Shown here: positions 1 through 4,565 of the stretch, piece after piece
Position numbering within the stretch: position 1 is the first letter of the stretch
How the letters are laid out: every line of letters starts with the position of its first letter
Origin: Schlesneria sp.
Lineage (GTDB): Bacteria > Planctomycetota > Planctomycetia > Planctomycetales > Planctomycetaceae
Assembly: GCA_025353525.1 (NCBI GenBank)
Contig: JANXOO010000547.1
Span: 1 to 5,474 of the forward strand
Direction: 5' to 3'
Length of the DNA: 5,474 nucleotides
Position numbers and translations under genes: made by a program
Notes under the pieces: model-generated
What the model was told of the DNA's origin: nothing
Database searches by the model: none
What the model saw: only the letters and a program-made list of their open reading frames with translations

Positions 1-1791
1 CTGGACGCAAAAAACGATTTTGTCCGCGACACGGCCCGGAGGCTGCTTCAGGAACGGAATACTGAATCCATCGGCAAATTGCTTCTCGACAGGCTGACGG
101 GACCAGGTCACGAAAAATACCCGGTCGAATACCGTCGTCGCATATTTGTCACGCTCGGGTCATTAACAGTTCCCCAATCCGCGCGAACCAGAAATTTGTC
201 TGCAGACGAGTCTGACATCGTCACACGGTGCTGGAGCCTTCGATTCATCGGCGATCACCCCGAGGACAATCCCGAGGGACTTCGTCAGTCAGGCGATCAC
301 CCTGCACTGAAGAACAGCCCGCGAGCACAGCTTCAAATTGTTGTTGCCGCCACGAAACGCTGGCGAGCCACCCGCACGCACGAACGGAGCGATGCGGGAT
401 TGCGCGAACTTTTCCGACGATACATCGACGCACTCAAAACGGTTGGGGACGACCCGGCGCTGCCGCAAATTGTATGGCAAAACCTGCATCCGCTGCTTGA
501 ATCGGATGCAGCGACGTTTGTCGATCTGCTGCAGGACCCGCAGTTAAAAAACAATTCCGGTTTGATGGCAATGATGCCGCGAATCATCGACCGACTTGTC
601 GCGCGAAAGAACTCCGATCCGGTTCCGGTTGTCCGAATGGTCGAATTGCTGACCCACGATCGGCCCGATATCGCGGCACTCGGGCTCGGGCAACTTGCTG
701 CCAGAGTCCAGAATCGGGAACTTTCCGCTGAACTCGTCGCGGCTTTCAGGCAGACGATGGAGCCGATGTTGCGCAAAATCATCGGCGGTGCCGCTGATTC
801 ACCGCTTTATTTGCCAGCGGCATTTCTGGCGACGAGTTGGGGTGACTCGTACCCCATCGATTCTGTTCGATCGATTTTGAAATCCGAACGCAGTCCTGCT
901 GTTCATCGGCTGGCGGCACTCGGAGCGTTAATTGCCGGTGGGGATTCTGGCGTGATCGACGTCGTGGCGGCATCGTTCGATTCGGATTTGACGCAACCGG
1001 CCTTGAAATCACAGTTCCTTGCTTCACTGAGCAAGCTGGATGACCCGAAACTGGCCAGATTCATCTTGGCCCGCTATCGAAAACTCGACCCCGAATTGCA
1101 ACCGCGAGCCATCGAATTGCTGACCCAACGCGCCCACTGGGCCCGACAATTATTGGTGGCAATCGGCGACAAACAGATCGACTCGGCTGCGATCAATGTC
1201 AATCAAGCCCGTCGCCTGCGCGATCTCAAAAATCCGGAATTGAATGAGTTGCTGGCCCGAAACTGGGGGCAGGTTCGTGATGGTCGCGACCCCGATCGCG
1301 AGAAATACGTGACCGGGATGCGGCAGATGATCCGCCAGACACCGGGCGATCCGTTCGCCGGAGAAAAGGCCTTCAAAAAGGTCTGTGCACAGTGTCATAA
1401 AATCTACGGCGAAGGTGCCGACGTGGGGCCGGACATCACGCGGAACGGGCGGAATGATTACAGCCAGCTCTTGTCCAACGTGTTCGACCCCAGCCTTGTG
1501 ATCGGTTCAGGATATCGCTCGTACACCGTTGTCACAACGCGAGGGCGCGTGCTGAACGGCCTGTTGGCCGAGGACAGTCCGCAACGAATCGTACTCAAGG
1601 TTCAGGGCGGAAAACAGGAAATCATCGCCCGTGACGAGATCGACGAATTCAACGTCAGCGAGATTTCGCTGATGCCGGAACAGTTGGAAAAGCAGCTCAC
1701 CCAACAGGAGATCGCGGATCTGATGGCATTTCTTTCGCTCGACAAACACCCGTCGGACACGACCGCTCGGAAGCTGGCCGGGGCCGAGTGA
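1..1791 (+). CDS. PVC-type HEAT-repeat protein with C-terminal cytochrome c-like heme-binding domain (5' partial)
   Basis: The frame is open from base 1, so the gene starts upstream; the TTG at 79 is only an internal codon. The 596 visible residues fall in two parts. Residues about 1-440 are helical, leucine/alanine-rich HEAT- or armadillo-like repeats. Residues about 450-585 match the planctomycete/verrucomicrobial heme-binding domain: CAQCH at 462-466 (nt 1384-1398) for covalent heme c, then VGPDITRNGR, a DPS..I..GY segment, and SLMPEQL (Met558) before a QEIADLMAFL helix typical of the domain's end. In this family the N-terminus usually carries an export signal and often a sugar-dehydrogenase-like beta-propeller, both outside this window. 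By family it is probably an exported redox protein passing electrons from a dehydrogenase domain; the substrate cannot be told from here. It ends 61 bp before the convergent nitroreductase, and no clear terminator hairpin lies between them. The domain call is strong; the physiological role is inference. Confidence 0.9.
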   Translation: MDAKNDFVRDTARRLLQERNTESIGKLLLDRLTGPGHEKYPVEYRRRIFVTLGSLTVPQSARTRNLSADESDIVTRCWSLRFIGDHPEDNPEGLRQSGDHPALKNSPRAQLQIVVAATKRWRATRTHERSDAGLRELFRRYIDALKTVGDDPALPQIVWQNLHPLLESDAATFVDLLQDPQLKNNSGLMAMMPRIIDRLVARKNSDPVPVVRMVELLTHDRPDIAALGLGQLAARVQNRELSAELVAAFRQTMEPMLRKIIGGAADSPLYLPAAFLATSWGDSYPIDSVRSILKSERSPAVHRLAALGALIAGGDSGVIDVVAASFDSDLTQPALKSQFLASLSKLDDPKLARFILARYRKLDPELQPRAIELLTQRAHWARQLLVAIGDKQIDSAAINVNQARRLRDLKNPELNELLARNWGQVRDGRDPDREKYVTGMRQMIRQTPGDPFAGEKAFKKVCAQCHKIYGEGADVGPDITRNGRNDYSQLLSNVFDPSLVIGSGYRSYTVVTTRGRVLNGLLAEDSPQRIVLKVQGGKQEIIARDEIDEFNVSEISLMPEQLEKQLTQQEIADLMAFLSLDKHPSDTTARKLAGAE

Positions 1792-1817
1792 AGGCGTGGT
1801 TGGCGGCGGGTGACCTC

Positions 1818-1859
1818 TTATGATTGTTGAGTTCAGATTATGATTGTTGAGTTCAGATT
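1818..1859. repeat. Exact 20-bp tandem duplication over the nitroreductase stop codon
   Basis: Bases 1818-1839 are identical to 1838-1859, giving 2.1 copies of a 20-bp unit (core TGATTGTTGAGTTCAGATTA). On the minus strand the upstream copy contains the nitroreductase's final ATC and TGA stop (1855-1853). The second copy lies just after the stop and is out of frame by 20 bp. An in-frame TAA (1840-1838) follows 12 nt after the TGA. The copies are perfect, so the duplication is probably recent or polymorphic. Confidence 0.9.
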
Positions 1860-2497
1860 CGTGCCACGACATCGTCTGTTTTGAACCGGACTTTGGGAAG
1901 TGTGGCATACTTGTCATCGGTTGATCGGTATCCCGCTGCAGCAACGACGCATGAACTGAAGCCGAGTGAGGTCAGGCCAAGAATTTCGTCGTATTTGGGC
2001 GGTTCGAAGCCTTCGATCGGACAAGTGTCGATGCCGAGCATCGCGGCAGCCGTCATGAAGACCCCCAGTGCAATGTAAACTTGCCGCGCAGCCCATTCGT
2101 TGATGTCGAATGGCGGTTTTTCGAATGTACCAACCATCATCTTGCGGAATCCGGCCAGTGATTCAACAGTGCTTCCCCGGACTTCCGCCGTTCGTGACAC
2201 GTACCGGTCGATATCCGAAACGCTCAGGTTTTTTCGAATTGCCAGGACGACCACATGCGAGGCATCAACAACCTGTGACTGATGCCAGGTCGCCGGCTTC
2301 AGTCGCTCTTTCACCGAATGATCGGTGACGACAAAGAACTTCCAGGGCTGAAGTCCGAACGATGAAGGAGACAGAACGAGTGCCGTTTCGAGTGACTGCC
2401 AGTCCGAGTCGGTAATTTTCTGCGTCGAATCAAAAACTTTCGTGGCATAACGCCAGTTCAACTGACGTTCAAGTACTTCATTGGAAACCGGCTTCAT
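1853..2497 (-). CDS. NfsB-like NAD(P)H-dependent FMN nitroreductase
   Basis: This is a 214-residue protein, close to the 217 residues of E. coli NfsB. Family members are cytoplasmic homodimers that use FMN and NAD(P)H to reduce nitroaromatics, quinones or related substrates. Visible landmarks are NWRYATKVFD at 14-23 (phosphate/FMN-binding arginine region), SPSSFGLQPWKFFVV at 43-57 (the SPSS..QPW flavin signature), the GIDTCPIEGFEPPKYDEILGL segment at 155-175, and AAAGYRSTDDKYATLPKVRF at 187-206, the usual C-terminal flavin-contacting region. I chose the ATG at 2497 because the family N-terminus (LERQLNWRYATK) begins shortly after it. The frame stays open to an ATG at 2620, but those 41 extra residues do not resemble the family. 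No strong Shine-Dalgarno precedes 2497. The gene is divergent from lexA across 384 bp, so coregulation by LexA is conceivable but not shown. The stop codon lies inside the 20-bp duplication. The physiological substrate is unknown. Confidence 0.93.
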   Translation of the reverse strand: MKPVSNEVLERQLNWRYATKVFDSTQKITDSDWQSLETALVLSPSSFGLQPWKFFVVTDHSVKERLKPATWHQSQVVDASHVVVLAIRKNLSVSDIDRYVSRTAEVRGSTVESLAGFRKMMVGTFEKPPFDINEWAARQVYIALGVFMTAAAMLGIDTCPIEGFEPPKYDEILGLTSLGFSSCVVAAAGYRSTDDKYATLPKVRFKTDDVVARI

Positions 2498-2694
2498 TTG
2501 AGTTGTCTCGCAAACAGAAAATGGAATTCGACACGATCCCCCGGTAAACCAGCCAACAGTTAACGGGATCTTAGGCATCACCGCCCAGACATCAAGTGAG
2601 AATTCATGGCTCAGTCGCATTCGTTTGCGAAGGCCATCAATCTGATGCGTTTTACTGCTCGCGGTCCAGATTGAGGCTTCGTTTGGGAGTCCGC

Positions 2695-2713
2695 TTCCGC
2701 GTTCGATGCGGAA
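2695..2713. repeat. Short inverted repeat TTCCGC-N7-GCGGAA upstream of lexA
   Basis: TTCCGC (2695-2700) and GCGGAA (2708-2713) are perfect complements around the 7-base spacer GTTCGAT. A GTTC-N6-GAAC inverted repeat (2701-2714) overlaps it. It lies about 100 bp before the proposed lexA -35 and has no U-tract. It could be a protein-binding site, a small hairpin or chance; function is not shown. Confidence 0.35.
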
Positions 2714-2810
2714 CCACCGTCACTGAGTCTATTTCCATGTGTGGCTGGATTTCTCAATGGCCTCAAACCAGACCGCGCGAAGTATAAGGTTCGATTTGTG
2801 TTGCGTGGGT

Positions 2811-2839
2811 TTGAATGTCGCGGCGTTTCCCGTAATAAT
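2811..2839 (+). promoter_or_regulatory. Probable sigma-70-type promoter of lexA, with palindrome over the -10
   Basis: TTGAAT (2811-2816; TTGA matches the -35 consensus) lies 17 bp from AATAAT (2834-2839; 5 of 6 matches to TATAAT). Transcription would start near 2846 and leave a leader of roughly 36 nt before the ATG at 2882. The inverted repeat CGTA-ATAA-TACG (2831-2842) sits across the -10 element, where an autorepressing LexA operator would be expected. It resembles neither the E. coli CTGT-N8-ACAG box nor the Bacillus GAAC-N4-GTTC box, so operator identity is inference. Confidence 0.5.
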
Positions 2840-2881
2840 ACGTCTATTCACCCTATTTTGCGGAGTCAATCAAACCTGATC

Positions 2882-3535
2882 ATGGTAAAGCGAGCACCAG
2901 GCCGACCGATCGTCATGACGTTGTCCGAATCCCAGAAGCGTTTGCTGGACGCGATTGAAAAGCATATTGATCGCGAAGGAATGTCTCCGACGATGCGCGA
3001 ACTGGCCAATACGCTCGATCAGGGTGTCGCCAGTATTTTCAAACTGATTCAACGAATGGAACGAAACGGGTATGTCAGTCGACAGGCGGGAAAATCGCGC
3101 AGTCTGACAGTGTTGCGGTCAGCGAATGAAGCAGCACTTGTTGGAATGGTTTCAATCCCCTTGCTGGGAACCGTCGCGGCAGGAGCCCCCATGTTCGCCA
3201 CTGAAAACCGACTTGGTGAGTTGCTGGTTGACGCGACAACTGTTCGAACGGGCCGACACTTTGCACTCACCGTTTCTGGCCAAAGCATGATCAATGCGGG
3301 GATCAATTCGGGAGATCTGCTGATCGTCCGCCAGCAACCGCTTGCTGATCACCGCGATATCGTCGTCGCTCTGCTAAACGACGAAGCAACCGTCAAACGC
3401 TTGCACTATCGAAAAGGCGAGATTGCATTGCACCCTGAAAACGCACAATTCAAACCGATTCTGGTGGGCCCCGACGACGACTTCCGTATCGTCGGAAAAG
3501 TTATTGCCGTCAGACGCACTGTGACCCAAAAATAA
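2882..3535 (+). CDS. lexA: LexA, SOS-response transcriptional repressor with self-cleaving S24 peptidase domain
   Basis: LexA represses DNA-damage genes until RecA filaments trigger its autocleavage. The protein has 217 residues from ATG 2882. Residues about 14-78 form the LexA winged-helix DNA-binding domain (LSESQKRLLDAI, SPTMRELANTL, IQRMERNGYVSR). Residues about 90-212 form the S24/LexA peptidase domain. The scissile pair Ala100-Gly101 lies in VAAGAP, the nucleophile Ser135 in SGQSM and the general base Lys172 in ATVKRL. The spacing of these sites (35 and 37 residues) equals that of E. coli Ala84, Ser119 and Lys156, so the protein should be cleavable. The start is uncertain: ATG 2915 would give 206 residues, closer to E. 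coli's 202, while 2882 adds a basic KRAPGRP tail. Neither has a well-placed Shine-Dalgarno (GGAG at 2862-2865 is 16 nt from 2882). Its recognition helix differs clearly from E. coli LexA, so a different operator is expected. It appears monocistronic, without imuA, imuB or dnaE2 beside it. Confidence 0.95.
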   Translation: MVKRAPGRPIVMTLSESQKRLLDAIEKHIDREGMSPTMRELANTLDQGVASIFKLIQRMERNGYVSRQAGKSRSLTVLRSANEAALVGMVSIPLLGTVAAGAPMFATENRLGELLVDATTVRTGRHFALTVSGQSMINAGINSGDLLIVRQQPLADHRDIVVALLNDEATVKRLHYRKGEIALHPENAQFKPILVGPDDDFRIVGKVIAVRRTVTQK

Positions 3536-3538
3536 TGG

Positions 3539-3567
3539 CCGATTGCCTGTTCGTGATCCGCAATCGG
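3539..3567 (+). terminator. Hairpin just after lexA, candidate terminator
   Basis: CCGATTGC (3539-3546) and GCAATCGG (3560-3567) form a perfect 8-bp stem with a 13-nt loop, starting 4 nt after the lexA stop codon. The position suits a terminator, but GTCAATCGTT follows rather than a U-tract, so intrinsic termination is uncertain. Its GATTGC/GCAATC core recurs in the inverted repeat at 3623-3665, so it could instead be a regulatory site. Confidence 0.45.
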
Positions 3568-3622
3568 GTCAATCGTTACATCGCTGAAAACGCGTTATTT
3601 ATACCGATATTTCACAATTCAC

Positions 3623-3665
3623 CGAGATTGCCTTGAGTTTTTGTTAGAATTTTGTTGCAATCTCG
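3623..3665. promoter_or_regulatory. 9-bp inverted repeat enclosing an AT-rich promoter-like segment
   Basis: CGAGATTGC (3623-3631) and GCAATCTCG (3657-3665) are perfect complements separated by a 25-nt AT-rich spacer. The spacer holds TTGAGT (3633-3638), a candidate -35. TGCAAT (3656-3661), 17 bp downstream, is a weak -10 (4 of 6 matches) that overlaps the right arm. This arrangement suggests an operator around the promoter of the downstream secreted-protein gene, whose start lies about 170 bp away. No U-tract follows, which argues against a terminator. Promoter and operator roles are inferred from position. Confidence 0.45.
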
Positions 3666-3730
3666 TACGTTGAGCATCGCGAATCAACGGCCTTTACAGA
3701 CAGGGCAGTTCCGGAGGGATAGGGGATTTG

Positions 3731-3766
3731 ATGTGGCTCAATCGCTGCAATGTCTCGCGTGAATGA
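3731..3766 (+). CDS. Possible 11-codon leader ORF upstream of the secreted-protein gene
   Basis: ATG 3731 opens an 11-residue frame (MWLNRCNVSRE) ending at TGA 3764-3766. AGGGG (3721-3725) sits 5 nt before the ATG and GGAGG (3713-3717) a little further up, better ribosome-site candidates than those of most genes here. It ends 67 nt before ATG 3834. It shows no run of one amino acid as in classic attenuators. It could be a leader peptide, or a chance ORF in a long 5' leader. Confidence 0.25.
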   Translation: MWLNRCNVSRE

Positions 3767-3822
3767 CGGCAGTTCGGGATGGGACCTTAAGTCGAATGAC
3801 TGTCGAAACCTTGTTTTTTACG

Positions 3823-3828
3823 AAGGGG
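3823..3828 (+). promoter_or_regulatory. Ribosome binding site deciding the start at 3834
   Basis: The purine run AAGGGG ends 5 nt before ATG 3834 and only 2 nt before the adjacent ATG 3831. The spacing favours 3834. It also argues against the in-frame ATG at 3750, whose added 28 residues would put a charged stretch before the signal peptide. Confidence 0.6.
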
Positions 3829-3833
3829 AAATG

Positions 3834-4376
3834 ATGACCAGGAATGTATTGACGTTGATGGCATTGGTTGGACTCGTGGCCGGATCCACAGTGGAAGCCC
3901 AGGACTATGGCCGAGTGGTCATCAAGCCACGAAATGCCCGGATTGGCGCAATTCTTCACGTTCGCAATCCTTCAACCAAACCAGCTCCTGAATGGGTCCA
4001 GGATCCAGTGAGTCAACGGCTGGGGCTTTGGTCACCAACTCACAACAAGTTCATCGTTGTTTTCGTTCCGACGGGTCCGACCGATCCCGCATCGACAGAA
4101 GCAGTCGATTACGGCAGTGCAAAAATACGAGCGAAAAATCCGCGAATGGGAAGCGTTCCGAAGCCTCGCACGCCATCTACAAAACCTGCTCCTGAATGGG
4201 TCAAAGATCAGAGCAGCGAAAACCTCGGACTTTGGTCACCATCTTCCAGCAGGTTTCTGGTCGTATTCACACCCTCCTCGCCTGCAATGCCGATGACGGC
4301 TCCTCCTGTGCCAGTCAACTCGGCGGCGACCACCGCGTTGCCGGTGCCTGAATCGTCTGAAGTGGCGTCAAAGTGA
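3834..4376 (+). CDS. Secreted protein of unknown function with two tandem 59-residue modules
   Basis: I do not recognise this family. The 180-residue product starts with a signal peptide (Arg3, hydrophobic core about 4-17, likely cleavage after VEA at 20-22), so it is probably exported. The mature part has two copies of one module: residues 24-82 and 92-150 align at a constant 68-residue offset with no gaps and 32 of 59 identical positions. The shared skeleton is DYG...I...N.R.G, then R.PSTKPAPEWV.D (44-57 and 112-125), then LGLWSP....F.VVF.P (63-79 and 131-147). There is no cysteine in the modules and no obvious catalytic triad. The Trp and alternating hydrophobics suggest a small beta-rich fold. 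The last 30 residues are Pro/Ala/Thr/Ser-rich, like a disordered tail. The gene stands alone between hairpins, with an inverted repeat about 170 bp upstream that may control it. A structural, binding or envelope role is only a guess. Confidence 0.8.
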   Translation: MTRNVLTLMALVGLVAGSTVEAQDYGRVVIKPRNARIGAILHVRNPSTKPAPEWVQDPVSQRLGLWSPTHNKFIVVFVPTGPTDPASTEAVDYGSAKIRAKNPRMGSVPKPRTPSTKPAPEWVKDQSSENLGLWSPSSSRFLVVFTPSSPAMPMTAPPVPVNSAATTALPVPESSEVASK

Positions 4377-4382
4377 ATCAAC

Positions 4383-4426
4383 CTGTCTGTTCCAGAGGTT
4401 CGGTTCACCGAGCCTCCGGAAGACAG
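4383..4426. terminator. Strong imperfect hairpin between convergent genes, probable terminator
   Basis: Seven nt after the secreted-protein stop, 4383-4403 folds on 4408-4426. CTGTCT pairs with AGACAG, TCC with GGA, and GAGGTTCGG with CCGAGCCTC (one G-U), closing on a TTCA loop. The only defects are a GT bulge (4389-4390) and one A/C mismatch (4394/4417). That makes 18 paired positions. ATTT follows on the plus strand, a poor U-tract. Lying between convergent genes, it could stop transcription from either side. Confidence 0.6.
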
Positions 4427-4454
4427 ATTTCGCAACCCGCGGATTCGACACTTC

Positions 4455-4500
4455 GGTAAAATCGTCGCTACTGGTGGGGTAAAATCGTCGCTACTGGTGG
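4455..4500. repeat. Exact tandem repeat, two copies of a 23-bp unit
   Basis: Bases 4455-4477 and 4478-4500 are identical over all 23 positions. The unit starts GGTAAAATCG and ends CTACTGGTGG, and neither flank extends the match. There are only two copies and no spacer, so it is not a CRISPR. It lies in the non-coding gap between convergent genes. A partial inverted copy follows at 4517-4529. A slippage product or a small repetitive-element remnant are both possible. Confidence 0.92.
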
Positions 4501-4529
4501 CTGTCGGGCGAACCGGTTTTTACCACCAG
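4471..4529. repeat. Inverted partial copy of the 23-bp repeat, alternative hairpins
   Basis: TTTTTACCACCAG (4517-4529) is the reverse complement of the repeat-junction sequence at 4471-4484 apart from two extra G bases. CTGGTGG (4471-4477) can pair with CCACCAG (4523-4529), extended by TAAAA (4480-4484) with TTTTA (4518-4522). CTGGTGG of the second copy (4494-4500) competes for the same arm. The palindrome AACCGGTT (4511-4518) lies in the loop. Whether it acts as RNA structure or is an element end is unknown. Confidence 0.6.
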
Positions 4530-4536
4530 ACACAGA

Positions 4537-4551
4537 TGCCAGACGCTGGCA
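4537..4551 (-). terminator. Small perfect hairpin after the PqaA-like gene, candidate terminator
   Basis: TGCCAG (4537-4542) and CTGGCA (4546-4551) form a 6-bp stem with a 3-nt loop. On the minus strand it begins 10 nt after the stop codon of the PqaA-like gene. No U-tract follows, so activity is uncertain. Confidence 0.35.
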
Positions 4552-4553
4552 AC

Positions 4554-4565
4554 GTGACAGGTCAC
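4554..4565. repeat. Palindrome GTGAC-AG-GTCAC at the PqaA-like stop codon
   Basis: Five-base arms flank a two-base centre, and the site overlaps the TGA stop of the minus-strand gene (4564-4562). The 2-nt loop is too tight for a good hairpin. It may be a protein-binding site or chance. Confidence 0.3.

Larger units (their letters stand above)
2498..2881. other. Divergent nitroreductase/lexA intergenic region
   Basis: These 384 bp separate two outward-facing genes. I see a promoter-like pair for lexA near 2811-2839 and a small hairpin at 2695-2713. No convincing sigma-70 promoter for the nitroreductase is visible on the minus strand. The plus-strand open frame at 2596-2787 is arginine- and cysteine-rich with no recognisable motif, and I treat it as non-coding. 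No tRNA or other RNA gene was recognised. Confidence 0.7.

Noticed and set aside
333..782. 149-codon minus-strand open frame
   Set aside because: It is fully antisense to the HEAT-repeat coding region; Ser/Arg-rich composition without motifs is typical of a shadow frame.
1792..1852. Terminator between the two convergent genes
   Set aside because: No stem of useful length and no U-tract could be found; only the tandem duplication is supported.
1507..1944. 145-codon minus-strand open frame
   Set aside because: It lies antisense to the heme-binding domain and overlaps the nitroreductase 3' end in another frame; no recognisable motif, so it is a shadow frame.
2498..2620. N-terminal extension of the nitroreductase to ATG 2620
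   Set aside because: The extra 41 residues do not resemble the family; homology begins just after the ATG at 2497.
2596..2787. 63-codon plus-strand frame upstream of lexA
   Set aside because: Arg- and Cys-rich with no motif, no good ribosome site, and it would overlap the control region of two divergent genes.
3704..3775. GGCAGTTC repeated at 3704-3711 and 3768-3775
   Set aside because: An 8-base match at 64-bp distance, with only partial similarity beyond it, is too weak to call.
3791..3807. GTCGAA direct repeat with 11-bp period before the secreted-protein gene
   Set aside because: Two six-base copies are within chance expectation, and they lie downstream of the proposed promoter.
4455..4500. 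CRISPR-like repeat
   Set aside because: Two directly abutting 23-bp copies without spacers and no cas genes.
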